From: Lelliottia sp. JS-SCA-14
GTDB lineage: Bacteria; Pseudomonadota; Gammaproteobacteria; Enterobacterales; Enterobacteriaceae
Direction of reading: 5' to 3'
Assembly: GCF_035593345.1 (NCBI RefSeq)
Contig: NZ_CP141606.1
Location: forward strand, 4,154,001-4,218,000
DNA length: 64,000 nt
The translations under genes were made by a program, and so were the position numbers. The notes under the pieces were generated by a model. That model had not been told where the DNA came from, made no database searches, and saw only the letters and a program-made list of their open reading frames with translations. Shown here piece by piece: positions 1 to 18,041 of the stretch (position 1 is the first letter of the stretch; each line of letters starts with the position of its first letter).

Positions 1-1325
<1,325 letters not shown>

Positions 1326-1348
1326 AAAATCCGGCGGCGCCGATGTAG

Positions 1349-6275
<4,927 letters not shown>

Positions 6276-6282
6276 TCTGGGC

Positions 6283-6384
6283 CCCTCACCCCGGCCCTCT
6301 CCCCAGGGGAGAGGGAGAAAACCGAATGCCCCCTGATCGCACTGGACGGTCCCCTCTCCCTGTGGGAGAGGGTTAGGGTGAGGG
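6283..6384. repeat. Nested CTCTCCC palindromic repeat
   Basis: The 111-base gap between convergent ygjK and lsrG is almost filled by a symmetric repeat. CCCTCACCC at 6283-6291 is the inverse of GGGTGAGGG at 6376-6384, and between them lie two smaller hairpins built from CTCTCCC and GGGAGAG. It can fold as a branched structure and may end transcription from both sides. A related CTCTCCC-GCA-GGGAGAG unit lies at 63257-63273. Confidence 0.75.
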
Positions 6385-6386
6385 CA

Positions 6387-6683
6387 TCAGCCTTCCGGCA
6401 TCAACCCCACAAAACTCCGTTTCTTACGCGGCTCCGACATCAACGCCTCAAGCTTATCGACGCACGCCAGATAGTGCGGGGTCTGCTTGTGTGCCAGCAC
6501 CGCCTCTTCGTCTTTGTACGCCTCGTAGATAAAGAACCGGGTCTTCACCCGCGGGTCCTGCAGTACGTCAAAACGCAGATTCCCCGGCTCCTGAATCGCC
6601 CCTTCGTGGTTGGCGCGAAACACCTCCAGAAACTCATCCACACGTTCCGGTTTGATATTGATTTCCACTAACGTCACATTCAT
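6387..6683 (-). CDS. lsrG: Phospho-AI-2 isomerase LsrG
   Basis: This 98-residue protein of the ABM (antibiotic biosynthesis monooxygenase) fold family matches LsrG. In E. coli, LsrG converts phospho-DPD (phosphorylated autoinducer-2) to 3-hydroxy-2,4-pentanedione-5-phosphate, the substrate of LsrF. The start is the ATG at 6683, which overlaps the lsrF stop as ATGA (6680-6683); a longer upstream extension of the frame has no homology. The segments [28 protein letters not shown] and HKQTPHY are characteristic of the family. It is the last gene of the lsrACDBFG operon and ends against ygjK. Confidence 0.93.
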   Translation of the reverse strand: MNVTLVEINIKPERVDEFLEVFRANHEGAIQEPGNLRFDVLQDPRVKTRFFIYEAYKDEEAVLAHKQTPHYLACVDKLEALMSEPRKKRSFVGLMPEG

Positions 6684-7567
6684 TTCACCTCTCCCTGTTT
6701 CTCTTCCTGCCAGAACTGGAACGCCTCGCGGGCGCTCATGTTCTCGTGTACCACTTTTTTCACCGCTTTCAGCATCGCCAGCGGCGCGCTGGACTGGAAG
6801 ATGTTGCGCCCCATGTCCACACCCGACGCCCCCTGATCGATGGCACGGAAACACATCTCCAGCGCCTCATGCTCCGGCAGCTTTTTACCCCCGGCGATCA
6901 CAATCGGTACCGGGCAGCTGGCGGTCACTTTTTCAAAGCCCTCTTCCACGAAATAGGTTTTGACGAACTGCGCCCCCATTTCGGCGGCAATGCGGCTGGC
7001 GAGCGAGAAATAGCGCGCGTCGCGGGCCATCTCTTTCCCGACGCCGGTCACCGCCAGCGTCGGAATGCCGTAGCGGTTGCCCGCATCCACCAGCTTGATA
7101 ATGTTGTTGATCGACTGATGCTCAAACTCGCTGCCGATATAGACCTGCGCCGCCACGGCGCAGACGTTCAGGCGCAGCGCATCTTCCATCGCCACCGCCA
7201 CGCACTCGTTCGACAGCTCGCCCAGAATCGAGTTACCGCCCGACGCGCGCAGCACCACCGGTTTGTTGGTGGCAGGCGGCACCTGGCTTCGCAAAATGCC
7301 GCGGGTACACATCAGCACGTCGGTTTCGGCAAACAGCGGAGCAATCGACAGATCGATACGCTCAAGCCCGGTGGTCGGTCCCTGAAAATAGCCATGGTCA
7401 AAGGCGAGCATCACCGTGCGGTTACTTTTCGGGTTAAAGATGCGCGCCAGCCGCGACTGCATTCCCCAGTCCAGCGCCCCGCAGCCCTTCAGGGTAAAGG
7501 GCACGTTCTGCTGCGGCGTGCCGATGCCAAAATCTTTTCCGTCTTTGATGTCATCTAAATCAGCCAT
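6680..7567 (-). CDS. lsrF: 3-hydroxy-5-phosphonooxypentane-2,4-dione thiolase LsrF
   Basis: This 295-residue protein of the class I aldolase (DeoC/FbaB) fold matches LsrF. It is the terminal step of AI-2 breakdown, transferring an acetyl group from 3-hydroxy-2,4-pentanedione-5-phosphate to coenzyme A. The conserved opening [13 protein letters not shown], the [16 protein letters not shown] loop and the lysine of [13 protein letters not shown], which corresponds to the Schiff-base lysine of the family, are all present. It lies 11 bases after lsrB and overlaps lsrG by four bases. Confidence 0.95.
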   Translation of the reverse strand: MADLDDIKDGKDFGIGTPQQNVPFTLKGCGALDWGMQSRLARIFNPKSNRTVMLAFDHGYFQGPTTGLERIDLSIAPLFAETDVLMCTRGILRSQVPPATNKPVVLRASGGNSILGELSNECVAVAMEDALRLNVCAVAAQVYIGSEFEHQSINNIIKLVDAGNRYGIPTLAVTGVGKEMARDARYFSLASRIAAEMGAQFVKTYFVEEGFEKVTASCPVPIVIAGGKKLPEHEALEMCFRAIDQGASGVDMGRNIFQSSAPLAMLKAVKKVVHENMSAREAFQFWQEEKQGEVK

Positions 7568-7578
7568 GTTCTCCCCCG

Positions 7579-8580
7579 TCAGAAGTCGTATTTGTCGATG
7601 TTCTCTTTGGTGAACACCACGCGCTCCGGCAGCAGCACGATGCCGTTCCCTTTCGCCTCATACTGATAACCCTGCACGCTGTTCGGCTCGACCTTCAGCA
7701 CGCCGATGCCTTTCACATCCACGCTATCGCCCACGTTAAGATCGCCTTTTTTCAGCAAATGATCGGCGACATTGACCGCAATTTTGCCCTGCTGCACCAC
7801 ATCCCACAGGCCGAAGGCTTTCACCGTGCCGCGCTCGACGTACGGGCGCATCACGTTTGGCGTACTAAAGCCGACAATCGCCACCCCTTCGCGCTTGAGG
7901 TTTTCCGCCGCCTGCGCCGCCGCTGGCAGGGCGTTGGCATCCGGGGCGATGATCGCATCCAGATCCGGATAGGCTTTTAAAATCCCTTCAGCGGTTTGCA
8001 GGGATTTGGTGGCGTCGTTATAGCCAAACTGGGTGGTGACAACCTGCCACTGCGGATGGTCTTTCTCGATTTTGGCCTTCGCCTCTTTCACCCACTGGTT
8101 CTGGTCGGTCACGGTGGGGCTGGAGTAGAAGAAGGCGACCTTGGCGTTCGGCTTAGTGACCTGTTTTCCGGCCATGTCGACCAGCAGGCCGCCGAGCTGT
8201 TCCGGCGTGCCCTGGTTGATGTAGACGCTGCGGCACTCGGGTTTGGTGTCGGAATCCCAGGTCAGCACTTTCACGCCGCGCTGCATCGCGCGTTTCAGCG
8301 CCGGGCAGAGCCCGTCCGGCGAGACGGCGGAGACGATAATGGCGTTGAAGCCCTGGTTGACGAAGTTGTTGATGAGCTGCACCTGGCCGGAGACGCTCGG
8401 CTCGGTCGGGCCGTCGTAGGTCACGTCCACGCCGAGTTCTTTACCCGCCTCTTTCGCGCCGTTGCCGCCGCTGGTAAAGAAGCCGACGCCGACCAGTTTC
8501 GGAATGAAGGCAATCCGTTCGGCGGCCTGCGCCGAGGCAAAGCTTAACGCCATCGCCAGGACTATCAGTTTTGTTTTCAT
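7579..8580 (-). CDS. lsrB: AI-2 periplasmic binding protein LsrB
   Basis: This 333-residue type I periplasmic binding protein has a signal peptide in the first 20 residues ([18 protein letters not shown]) and then [19 protein letters not shown], as in LsrB of E. coli and Salmonella. It binds autoinducer-2 in the periplasm and delivers it to the LsrCD permease. The start is the ATG at 8580, which overlaps the lsrD stop as ATGA; the in-frame extension upstream is inside lsrD and is not used. Ligand-site segments such as [11 protein letters not shown] and [17 protein letters not shown] are present. Confidence 0.95.
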   Translation of the reverse strand: MKTKLIVLAMALSFASAQAAERIAFIPKLVGVGFFTSGGNGAKEAGKELGVDVTYDGPTEPSVSGQVQLINNFVNQGFNAIIVSAVSPDGLCPALKRAMQRGVKVLTWDSDTKPECRSVYINQGTPEQLGGLLVDMAGKQVTKPNAKVAFFYSSPTVTDQNQWVKEAKAKIEKDHPQWQVVTTQFGYNDATKSLQTAEGILKAYPDLDAIIAPDANALPAAAQAAENLKREGVAIVGFSTPNVMRPYVERGTVKAFGLWDVVQQGKIAVNVADHLLKKGDLNVGDSVDVKGIGVLKVEPNSVQGYQYEAKGNGIVLLPERVVFTKENIDKYDF

Positions 8581-9560
8581 CTTACGCTCCGGGTATTTTT
8601 TGTGAGAAGAGTGCGCAGCCATTCACGGTGCAAACTCAGCGAACGTCCCATCACCACCACAACCAGCAGCGCCCCTGACAGCGCGCTCGACACCTGGTTG
8701 GGGATGCCGACCATCTGTAAACCCTGCTGCAGATACCCCACCAGCAATGCCGCCAGCGCCGTACCGACAACCGAACCTGAACCGCCATAAATATTTGCCC
8801 CGCCAAGCACCGCCGCCGTGAGCGCGGGCATCAGCAGGTCGCGCCCCAAATCGGAACGCGCCGAGCCGAAATAGGAGACCATCACCAGGGCGGCAATCGC
8901 CGAGGCCACGCCGACCAGGCCGTACAACGCATAGGGCATACCGTTGACCGACAGCGCCGCATAGCGCGCCGCGCGAGGGTTTTGCCCGATCAAAAACAGG
9001 TGTCGGCCAAAGCGCCCGCGATGGGTGATCAGCCAGAAGAAGAAGGTGATCACCGCGAACAGCACGAGCGGGATCGGCAGGCCAAACAGCGTCAGATTGG
9101 CAAAGGCGGTGAAGCTGTCCGGGAAGCCGCCGATGCCTTCGTAGCCGGTCGCGCCTGCCATGCCGGAGAGCAGCAGCGCCCCGCCGCCGTAGAGGTAAAG
9201 CGTGCCGAGAGTGATCACCAGCGGGCTGATGCCGGTGTAGTGGATCAGCGCGGCGTTGAACAGGCCGCACAGCAGGCCGAGTACCAGCGTGAGCGGGATC
9301 GCCAGCGCCATCGGCCACCCCGCCTGCATCATCACGCCCAGCGCAATCGCGCACAGGCCAATGGTCGAGCCGAGAGAAATATCAATTCCGCCGCTGATGA
9401 TCACCAGCGTCAGCGGCAGGGCCACGATGCCGATGCAGATGAAGTCGCTGGTGCTGAACAGCAGCATGTTGATGTCTAACATCCGTGGGTTAATGGCCCC
9501 GAACAGCAGGATCTCCAGCACCAGTAAAATCAGCAGCGCGCTTTCCCAGTTAAGCTTCAT
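8577..9560 (-). CDS. lsrD: AI-2 ABC transporter permease LsrD
   Basis: This 327-residue integral membrane protein of the BPD_transp_2 family (ribose/sugar ABC permease type) has about ten hydrophobic segments and the family segment [24 protein letters not shown] near residues 54-77. With LsrC it forms the inner-membrane channel for AI-2. Its ATG directly follows the lsrC stop with no gap, and its own stop overlaps the lsrB start. Order C-D-B is as in E. coli. Confidence 0.94.
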   Translation of the reverse strand: MKLNWESALLILLVLEILLFGAINPRMLDINMLLFSTSDFICIGIVALPLTLVIISGGIDISLGSTIGLCAIALGVMMQAGWPMALAIPLTLVLGLLCGLFNAALIHYTGISPLVITLGTLYLYGGGALLLSGMAGATGYEGIGGFPDSFTAFANLTLFGLPIPLVLFAVITFFFWLITHRGRFGRHLFLIGQNPRAARYAALSVNGMPYALYGLVGVASAIAALVMVSYFGSARSDLGRDLLMPALTAAVLGGANIYGGSGSVVGTALAALLVGYLQQGLQMVGIPNQVSSALSGALLVVVVMGRSLSLHREWLRTLLTKNTRSVR

Positions 9561-10592
9561 TTACGCCACCTCTTTTTTGCGTTTCGGAAACGGGGTGACG
9601 TGCTTTCCCCCTTTGTTGCCGGGCTGGAAACGGCTGTATTTCAGGGCGCGCTGATGGCGGGTCAGCGCCTGACGCAGCCGCCCGTCGAGGACCAGCACGC
9701 CGAGCAGCACCAGCCCGGCGATAAAGTCATTCCACCAGGCCGGGAGTTTGAACAGCACCAGCACGGTGTCGATTTGCGTGAGGAAAAAGGCACCGAGAAA
9801 CGCGCCGATCAGCGTCCCGGTTCCACCGAGAAGCGAAATCCCGCCCAGCACGCAGGCGGCGATGGCTTTCATCTCCAGCCCGCTGCCGGTCTGATTGGGC
9901 ACAAAACCGATCTGCGAGGCAAAGACGATCCCGGCGCAGGCGGCCAGCACACCGTTGAGGGTAAAAGCGATCATCCGGGTGCGGTTTACCGCCACGCCGA
10001 GCTGACGCGCGGCGGCGAGGTTATCGCCCACGGCGTAAAAATCGCGACCCGACGCGGTGCGCGACAGGTTCCACGCGCCGATCAGCGCCAGAAACAGCAC
10101 CACCATCCCAAGCGGCGAAATGCCGACAGCGACCGGCTCCGACAGAGCTTTCAGGCTAGAGGGCAAACCTTCGATCCACTTCCCGCCCGTCCACAGCAGC
10201 ATCGCCCCGCGGTAGAGCCCCAGCGTGCCGAGGGTGGCGACAATCGCCGGGATGCGCAGCCCGACCACCAGCAGCCCGTTAAAGGCCCCGGCCAGCGCGC
10301 CAATCGCCACGGCAAACAGCATGGAAACTGGCAGGCTGTAGCCGTTGTTGAGCGCTACGCCGACGGCAATGGCGCACAGCCCGACGGTAGACCCGACCGA
10401 GACATCAATGTTGCGCGTCAGCATCACCAGGGTCGCACCCAGGGCCAGCAGGATCAGGATTTGCGAGCTGGCGAAAATCATCCCCAGCGTCTGAAAGCTC
10501 AGATAGGCCGGATTGAGCGCCACCAGCACGCCGAACAGCGCCAGAATGGCGAGGAAGGCGCTCAGCTCGCGGTTTTTCAGTAACGTCTTCAT
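9561..10592 (-). CDS. lsrC: AI-2 ABC transporter permease LsrC
   Basis: This 343-residue permease of the BPD_transp_2 family is paralogous to LsrD, with the same conserved segment [20 protein letters not shown] near residues 59-78 and the [20 protein letters not shown] segment near the C-terminus. It is the LsrD partner in the AI-2 importer. The C-terminal tail is basic and lies in the cytoplasm by the positive-inside rule. The start overlaps the lsrA stop by four bases (10589-10592), and the stop abuts the lsrD start. Confidence 0.94.
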   Translation of the reverse strand: MKTLLKNRELSAFLAILALFGVLVALNPAYLSFQTLGMIFASSQILILLALGATLVMLTRNIDVSVGSTVGLCAIAVGVALNNGYSLPVSMLFAVAIGALAGAFNGLLVVGLRIPAIVATLGTLGLYRGAMLLWTGGKWIEGLPSSLKALSEPVAVGISPLGMVVLFLALIGAWNLSRTASGRDFYAVGDNLAAARQLGVAVNRTRMIAFTLNGVLAACAGIVFASQIGFVPNQTGSGLEMKAIAACVLGGISLLGGTGTLIGAFLGAFFLTQIDTVLVLFKLPAWWNDFIAGLVLLGVLVLDGRLRQALTRHQRALKYSRFQPGNKGGKHVTPFPKRKKEVA

Positions 10593-12079
10593 GATTGCCC
10601 TCCAAAGGCCAGCGCCATCATCCGGTCGAGGCTCACGGCGTGGCGCGGCAGTTCGCCGCTGAGTACGCCCTGATGCATCACCAGCACCCGGTCGGCAAGG
10701 CCCGGAAATTCATCGAGATCGCTGGAGATCATCAGCACCGCCACGTTCTGCGCCGCCACGCTTTTGATCAGCTGATAGATGTCTGCGCGGGCCGATACGT
10801 CCACCCCGCGCGTCGGTTCATCGACAATCAACAGCAGCGGATTGGCCTCCAGACAGCGCGCCAGCAGCACCTTCTGCTGATTACCGCCGGAGAGCGTGCG
10901 CACGGTTTGATCCGGGTGATTGAGTTTGATCCCCAGCGCCCGGTGATAACGCTCCACCACCGCCGCCTCGCGCTTGCGCTGCTGCCAGATGGAAGGCTCA
11001 TTCAGCGCCACGGTGTTCCAGCGGATCGGCGCATCGAGGAACAGGCCGGAGACCTGACGATCCTCCGGGAGATAGACCAGCCCTTTGTCGAGCCGCGACA
11101 GCACCGAATCGCCGCCGATCTCCTGATTCTCCAGCCAGATCTTTCCGCCACGCACGGGCCGCAGCCCGTACAGCGTTTCGGCAAACTCGGTGCGCCCCGA
11201 TCCCACAAGACCCGCCAGGCCGACGATCTCCCCGGCGTAGATCTCAAGATTCAGATCGATAAAGCCTTCGCCCGTCAGATCTTCCACCCGCAGCACCGGG
11301 AAATCCTGCGCCTGGGTGCGGCGATTGCCCGGCAGGGCCAGCCACAGTTTTTGCGTGTCGCTTAAGGCATGATCCCGGCTGACCGGCGTCATGGCGGCAA
11401 TTAAGGCGTTGTCATCGAAGGCTGTCGTTTCGCCGCTCAGCACCACCGCCCCGTCGCGCATGACGGACACATGGCTGGCAAGCTGGCGGATCTCCGGCAG
11501 TTTGTGGGAGATAAACACGATGCCGACGCCAAGGGCCTGCAACGCGCGGATCTGGCGAAACAGGCGCTCGGTTTCCCCAGGGGTGAGCGACGCCGTCGGT
11601 TCATCGAGGATCAGGATCTTCGCCTCGCGCATCAGTCCGCGCAGGATCTCCACCATCTGCTGATCCGCCACTTCCAGGGTGCTGGCGGCGGCGTCGAGAT
11701 TGAGCTGGCACTGGAGCTGCTGGAGTTTATCGGCGAGGCGTTTTTCGAGCGTATTTTCACGCGGCAGGCGAAAGAGAATGTTTTCCCGCACGGTAAGATT
11801 GGGGAACAGCATCGGCTCCTGCGGTACCAGATAGATACCTAACTGGTGCGCCTGACCCGGCTTGAGGCGCGCAAATGGCTTTCCTTCCACCGTCAGTTCA
11901 CCGCCGTCGGGCGTTTCCACCCCGGCGATGATTTTCATCAACGTCGATTTTCCCGCGCCGTTCCCGCCCATTAAGGCGTGAACCTGACCGGACAGCAGCG
12001 TGAAATCAATGCCTTTCAGCACCGGTACGCCGGAGAACTGCTTGTGGATATCACGCGCTTCGATCAGGACCGTCATCAT
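10589..12079 (-). CDS. lsrA: AI-2 ABC transporter ATP-binding protein LsrA
   Basis: This roughly 496-residue protein has two fused ABC ATPase domains. The first has a Walker A at GGNGAGKST and Walker [11 protein letters not shown]; the second has the degenerate P-loop [12 protein letters not shown] and the signature [15 protein letters not shown] with [12 protein letters not shown], as usual in sugar-type importers. It powers LsrCD. Two adjacent ATGs at 12079 and 12076 follow a GGAG; the second has the better spacing. An in-frame extension to 12124 runs through the proposed operator and is not used. First gene of lsrACDBFG. Confidence 0.93.
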   Translation of the reverse strand: MMTVLIEARDIHKQFSGVPVLKGIDFTLLSGQVHALMGGNGAGKSTLMKIIAGVETPDGGELTVEGKPFARLKPGQAHQLGIYLVPQEPMLFPNLTVRENILFRLPRENTLEKRLADKLQQLQCQLNLDAAASTLEVADQQMVEILRGLMREAKILILDEPTASLTPGETERLFRQIRALQALGVGIVFISHKLPEIRQLASHVSVMRDGAVVLSGETTAFDDNALIAAMTPVSRDHALSDTQKLWLALPGNRRTQAQDFPVLRVEDLTGEGFIDLNLEIYAGEIVGLAGLVGSGRTEFAETLYGLRPVRGGKIWLENQEIGGDSVLSRLDKGLVYLPEDRQVSGLFLDAPIRWNTVALNEPSIWQQRKREAAVVERYHRALGIKLNHPDQTVRTLSGGNQQKVLLARCLEANPLLLIVDEPTRGVDVSARADIYQLIKSVAAQNVAVLMISSDLDEFPGLADRVLVMHQGVLSGELPRHAVSLDRMMALAFGGQS

Positions 12080-12293
12080 CGCTCCGTTATTGAACAAATG
12101 ATTTTTTGATTTAATAATGTTCAAAAGCGTAGACGGTGAACTATATTGACAACCGTGCAGGGATCACAATTTCATGGATTGAGATCCTAATTACCGGGCA
12201 TCGATTTTTAAATGATCCGTTTTGCCGCGTGGCTCACACTTTCTGCCCGCGTCAGAGCGAACATATGATCTAAATTTTTATAAGAGTTCAAAT
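12080..12293. promoter_or_regulatory. lsrA-lsrR divergent promoter region with two operator-like inverted repeats
   Basis: The 214 bases between lsrA and lsrR hold two imperfect inverted repeats with the same geometry. One is TGAACA-N21-TGTTCA at 12091-12123, next to lsrA; the other is CGAACA-N21-AGTTCA at 12258-12290, just before lsrR. LsrR represses both directions in E. coli and is released by phospho-AI-2, so these are strong candidates for its binding sites. Two TCACA half-sites (12164 and 12234) are present, but their partner halves do not fit a CRP site well. Confidence 0.7.
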
Positions 12294-13265
12294 ATGGGCG
12301 ATAAACGCATTGCCGAAGAGAGTCGGTTTGCCGGACTGGCGCTGGCAGAGGAAGAACTGGTCGCCCGGGTGGCGTGGTGTTACTACCACGACGGCCTGAC
12401 GCAGAATGATATTGGCGAGCGCTTAGGCCTGCCGCGCCTGAAGATCTCGCGCTTGCTGGAAAAAGGGCGTCAGTCGGGGGTGATCCGCGTACAGATTAAC
12501 TCCCGCTACGAAGGGTGTCTGGCGCTGGAGACCGAATTGCAGCAGCGCTTTAATCTGAAAATGGTGCGCGTGGTGCCGGCCCTGAATACCGCGCCGATGA
12601 ACGTGCGCCTCGGGATTGGCGCGGCGCAGTCGCTGATGGGCTTGCTGGAACCCGGACAGCTGCTGGCAGTGGGATTTGGTGAAGCCACTATGAGCTGCAT
12701 TCAGCACTTAAGCGGCTTTATTAGCTCCCAGCAGGTGCGGCTGGTGACGCTTTCCGGTGGCGTGGGGCCGTATATGACCGGCATCGGCCAGCTGGATGCG
12801 GCCTGTAGCATCAGCATGATCCCGGCTCCGCTGCGGGTTTCATCGGCAGAAGTGGCCGGAATTTTAAAACGCGAAGCCAGCGTGCGGGATGTGATCCTCG
12901 CCGCCACCGCCGCCGACGCAGCGGTCGTGGGGATTGGCTCCGTGAATCAGCGCCGTGACGCCACCATTTTGCGCTCGGGCTATATCAGCGAAGGCGAACA
13001 GCTCATGTATGCGCGCAAAGGCGCGGTCGGCGACATCCTCGGCTATTTCCTCAATGCCGCAGGGGAACGGGTGCCGGATCTGGAGATTCATCAGGAATTG
13101 CTCGGCGTCACGCTCGATGAACTGGCGCAGCTGCCAACCATCGTCGGCGTGGCCGGAGGGGAAGAGAAAGCAGATGCGATTTACGCCGCACTGAAAGGTC
13201 GCCTGATTAATGGCCTGGTGACGGAAGAGACGACAGCCCGCGCGGTGCTGGCCCTGGCGAACTAA
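12294..13265 (+). CDS. lsrR: Transcriptional repressor LsrR
   Basis: This 323-residue SorC/DeoR-like regulator has an N-terminal helix-turn-helix ([20 protein letters not shown], about residues 30-50) and a C-terminal sugar-binding-like domain with the conserved [11 protein letters not shown] and [20 protein letters not shown] segments. LsrR represses the lsr operon and its own gene until phospho-AI-2 binds. The start is the ATG at 12294; the frame stays open upstream to 12222, but that part runs through the operator and has no homology. lsrK follows after 33 bases. Confidence 0.94.
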   Translation: MGDKRIAEESRFAGLALAEEELVARVAWCYYHDGLTQNDIGERLGLPRLKISRLLEKGRQSGVIRVQINSRYEGCLALETELQQRFNLKMVRVVPALNTAPMNVRLGIGAAQSLMGLLEPGQLLAVGFGEATMSCIQHLSGFISSQQVRLVTLSGGVGPYMTGIGQLDAACSISMIPAPLRVSSAEVAGILKREASVRDVILAATAADAAVVGIGSVNQRRDATILRSGYISEGEQLMYARKGAVGDILGYFLNAAGERVPDLEIHQELLGVTLDELAQLPTIVGVAGGEEKADAIYAALKGRLINGLVTEETTARAVLALAN

Positions 13266-13298
13266 GCCACCTGCCCCGTGCCAGACACGAGGCATGCT

Positions 13299-14879
13299 AT
13301 GAGTTATCTTTTAGCGTTAGATGCAGGGACGGGAAGCGTTCGCGCCGTAGTTTTTGATTTGCAGGGCAACCAGATCGCCGTCGGCCAGGCGGAGTGGAAA
13401 CACCTGAGCGTGGAGAACGTGCCTGGCTCGATGGAGTTCGATCTCGACACCAACTGGCGGCTGGCCTGTCAGTGCATCCATCAGGCGCTGGAGCGTGCGC
13501 ACCTGAGCGCGGCGGATATTCAGTCCGTCGCCTGCTGTTCGATGCGCGAGGGGATCGTGCTATACGATCGCAACGGCGACGCCATCTGGGCCTGCGCCAA
13601 CGTCGACGCCCGTGCCAGCCGCGAAGTGGCTGAACTCAAAGAGATCCACGATTACCATTTCGAATCCGAAGTGTATGACGTCTCCGGCCAGACTCTGGCT
13701 CTCTCCGCCATGCCGCGCCTGCTGTGGCTGGCGCACCATCGCCCGGATATTTATCGCAAAGCGGCGACGATCACCATGATCAGCGACTGGCTGGCGGCGA
13801 AGCTCTCCGGCGAGCTGGCGGTGGACCCTTCTAACGCAGGCACCACCGGAATGCTCGATCTGTTCAGCCGCGACTGGCGTCCTGCTCTGCTGGATATGGC
13901 CGGGCTGCGCGCCGATATTCTCTCGCCGGTCAAAGAGACCGGTACCGTACTGGGAGCTGTCACCCGCGAGGCGGCGTCGCAGTGTGGTCTGCGCGAAGGC
14001 ACGCCGGTGGTGATGGGCGGCGGCGACGTGCAGCTGGGCTGTCTGGGCCTCGGGGTTGTGCGCGCCGGGCAAACCGCGGTACTGGGCGGGACCTTCTGGC
14101 AGCAGGTGGTGAATCTCCCGCAGGTACGTACCGATCCGGAGATGAATATCCGCGTGAATCCGCATGTGATCCCCGGTATGGCGCAGGCGGAATCCATCAG
14201 CTTCTTTACCGGGCTGACGATGCGCTGGTTCCGCGACGCGTTTTGCGCCGAAGAGAAGCTGATTGCCGAGCGGATGGGGATGGACGCCTACGCCCTTCTC
14301 GAAGAGATGGCGAGTCGCGTTCCGGCGGGTTCACACGGCGTGATGCCGATCTTCTCCGACGCCATGCATTTTAAGCAGTGGTACCACGCGGCACCGTCGT
14401 TTATTAACCTCTCCATCGACCCGGAAAAATGCAACAAAGCGACGCTGTTCCGTGCGCTGGAGGAGAATGCGGCGATTGTCTCCGCCTGCAATCTGGCGCA
14501 GATTTCGCACTTTTCCGGCGTGAGGTTTGAGAGCCTGGTCTTCGCCGGTGGCGGCGCAAAAGGGGCACTCTGGAGCCAGATCTTATCCGACGTCACCGGA
14601 CTGCCGGTGCGCGTCCCGGAAGTCAAAGAGGCGACTGCGCTGGGCTGCGCGATTGCGGCAGGTACGGGGGCCGGGTTATATGCGGATATGGCCTCAACGG
14701 GCGAAAAACTGGTGCGCTGGAGCCGGGAGTTTACGCCTAATCCTGAGCACCGCGAGCTGTACGACGGCATGATGCAGAAGTGGCAGGCTGTGTACGCCGA
14801 TCAGCTCGGGCTGGTGGATAGCGGGCTGACGACGTCGATGTGGCAGGCGCCGGGTTTAAGTAAACTTTCCGAGGCGTAA
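13299..14879 (+). CDS. lsrK: Autoinducer-2 kinase LsrK
   Basis: This 526-residue FGGY-family carbohydrate kinase matches LsrK. It phosphorylates AI-2 in the cytoplasm, which traps it and creates the LsrR inducer. The N-terminal phosphate-binding loop is [18 protein letters not shown], and the [27 protein letters not shown] and [16 protein letters not shown] segments are typical. The ATG at 13299 follows GAGG by eight bases, so it is preferred to a GTG seven codons earlier. Cotranscribed with lsrR. Confidence 0.94.
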   Translation: MSYLLALDAGTGSVRAVVFDLQGNQIAVGQAEWKHLSVENVPGSMEFDLDTNWRLACQCIHQALERAHLSAADIQSVACCSMREGIVLYDRNGDAIWACANVDARASREVAELKEIHDYHFESEVYDVSGQTLALSAMPRLLWLAHHRPDIYRKAATITMISDWLAAKLSGELAVDPSNAGTTGMLDLFSRDWRPALLDMAGLRADILSPVKETGTVLGAVTREAASQCGLREGTPVVMGGGDVQLGCLGLGVVRAGQTAVLGGTFWQQVVNLPQVRTDPEMNIRVNPHVIPGMAQAESISFFTGLTMRWFRDAFCAEEKLIAERMGMDAYALLEEMASRVPAGSHGVMPIFSDAMHFKQWYHAAPSFINLSIDPEKCNKATLFRALEENAAIVSACNLAQISHFSGVRFESLVFAGGGAKGALWSQILSDVTGLPVRVPEVKEATALGCAIAAGTGAGLYADMASTGEKLVRWSREFTPNPEHRELYDGMMQKWQAVYADQLGLVDSGLTTSMWQAPGLSKLSEA

Positions 14880-14916
14880 GTGTCCATCACCCTCTCGGGT
14901 TTTAAATAATAGTCTG

Positions 14917-14937
14917 CCTGCCCGTAAAATGGGCAGG
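14917..14937. terminator. Hairpin between convergent lsrK and DUF943 gene
   Basis: CCTGCCC at 14917-14923 and GGGCAGG at 14931-14937 form a perfect 7-bp stem with a GTAAAAT loop, three bases from the stop of the DUF943 gene. There is no clear T-run on either strand, so termination activity is uncertain. Confidence 0.4.
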
Positions 14938-14940
14938 TGG

Positions 14941-15468
14941 TCAGCGAAACAACCAACGATCCAGACTATTGCCTAACCTTTTGTCCAGATCCTCAAAATA
15001 CCTTTCATAATTACTTTTCTGCAGGCTACCGTCCGTACCCTGAACATATATCCCGCCCAGACCATAAATATAAAATGTTACCGTTCCGTCCTGATCGCGA
15101 TCAATTCGCATCTGCATACTTTTATCTACACAACGATTGTCGCTATCAATATCTCTGAAGCAATAATAATCATCGATCCAGCGGCTATGGCTATTTTTTA
15201 TACCACCAACAGCTTCCATTATTACAATACTTTCAAAGTGTTCCACTGAAATATGATAACGATTCCGTAAGATTTCCTTGTTATCATAAAACCAATTAAT
15301 TTTATCCAGATCGGTTAATGGTAAGTGATCAACAGCAATTACATAATCACCAGACCATATATTTTCAGAAAACAAAACATTAACTTTCTGCAACGTACAC
15401 GCATTATAGAAAGCCAACATTAAAAAGACTAACGCTAGCGGTTTCTTTAAAAAAAAGATGGCTCTCAT
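14941..15468 (-). CDS. DUF943 family protein
   Basis: This 175-residue protein has an N-terminal hydrophobic stretch (about residues 9-24, PLALVFLMLAFYNAC) with a cysteine after it, so it could be a membrane-anchored protein or lipoprotein. The segment LPLTDLDKINWFYDNKEILRNRYHI is the family hallmark of DUF943, a group found in enterobacteria without a known function. The ATG at 15468 shares one base with the stop of the upstream 77-residue gene (TGATG), so the two are coupled. The codons are AT-rich compared with lsrK and fadH on either side, which suggests acquisition by transfer. Confidence 0.7.
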   Translation of the reverse strand: MRAIFFLKKPLALVFLMLAFYNACTLQKVNVLFSENIWSGDYVIAVDHLPLTDLDKINWFYDNKEILRNRYHISVEHFESIVIMEAVGGIKNSHSRWIDDYYCFRDIDSDNRCVDKSMQMRIDRDQDGTVTFYIYGLGGIYVQGTDGSLQKSNYERYFEDLDKRLGNSLDRWLFR

Positions 15469-15701
15469 CAATGATCACCGTTTCTTAAAAACTGTACCAA
15501 AAATGGTGAAAAATGGTTTGAATATAAAATCTCTATATAAGGATCCACATTGGCAGAGATATCCTTGAGGCTATGCGCCAGTAGCTCGCACTCCCTCATA
15601 TCCCCACACAGCATATCGTTGGCGCTTACATTGTTAAAATGCGAGGCCGTATCGAAGAGTGTGCCTGGTAAATCCATTGATAGGCTGAAACAGTTGACCA
15701 T
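15468..15701 (-). CDS. Unknown 77-residue protein upstream of the DUF943 gene
   Basis: I do not recognise this protein. It starts at an ATG (15701) with an AAGAG element just upstream and ends in a TGA that shares a base with the DUF943 start. It has no signal peptide or membrane segment, and it has several cysteines in the middle (MLCGDMRECELLAHSL). The composition is AT-rich like its partner. It may be the remaining end of a longer gene, because the 230 bases upstream hold no coding signal. Coupling to DUF943 is the main reason to keep it. Confidence 0.45.
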   Translation of the reverse strand: MVNCFSLSMDLPGTLFDTASHFNNVSANDMLCGDMRECELLAHSLKDISANVDPYIEILYSNHFSPFLVQFLRNGDH

Positions 15702-15890
15702 CTCTTATTTACCTGAATAATAATCAATGAGTTACGAGAATTCAGTGTCAGACAGTATATTAAAATTACACGAAAAACAGGGCTTTTCTCACATTCTCTC
15801 AGCAACCTACTCGGTTGCTCCAATCTTTGAATCCCATCACATTCACCGCACTCCTCTTTTCCCCTTTTGCCCGCGACTGGCTAAATTAGT

Positions 15891-17956
<2,066 letters not shown>

Positions 17957-17962
17957 CCTGGT

Positions 17963-18032
17963 GCCCGGTAGCGCGGCGCTTACCGGGCCAACAAAACCTC
18001 ACAGGGCGGTGCAAGCGACGCGCCGCCCGGCA
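17963..18032. repeat. REP pair between fadH and rlmG
   Basis: Two facing REP-type units (GCCCGGTAGCGCGGCGCTTA and the inverse ending GCCGCCCGGCAAAC) fill the 85-base gap between convergent genes. Such pairs are the basic enterobacterial BIME arrangement and can protect mRNA ends. Confidence 0.75.
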
Positions 18033-18041
18033 AACACTATT

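Noticed and set aside
9600..10583. 327-codon plus-strand frame opposite lsrC
   Set aside because: Complement of a well-supported permease gene; repeated His, Gln and Arg content shows an antisense artefact.
12153..12168. CRP site in the lsrA-lsrR region
   Set aside because: The right half TCACA is good, but the left half GTG is shifted by one base, so the match to the consensus is poor.
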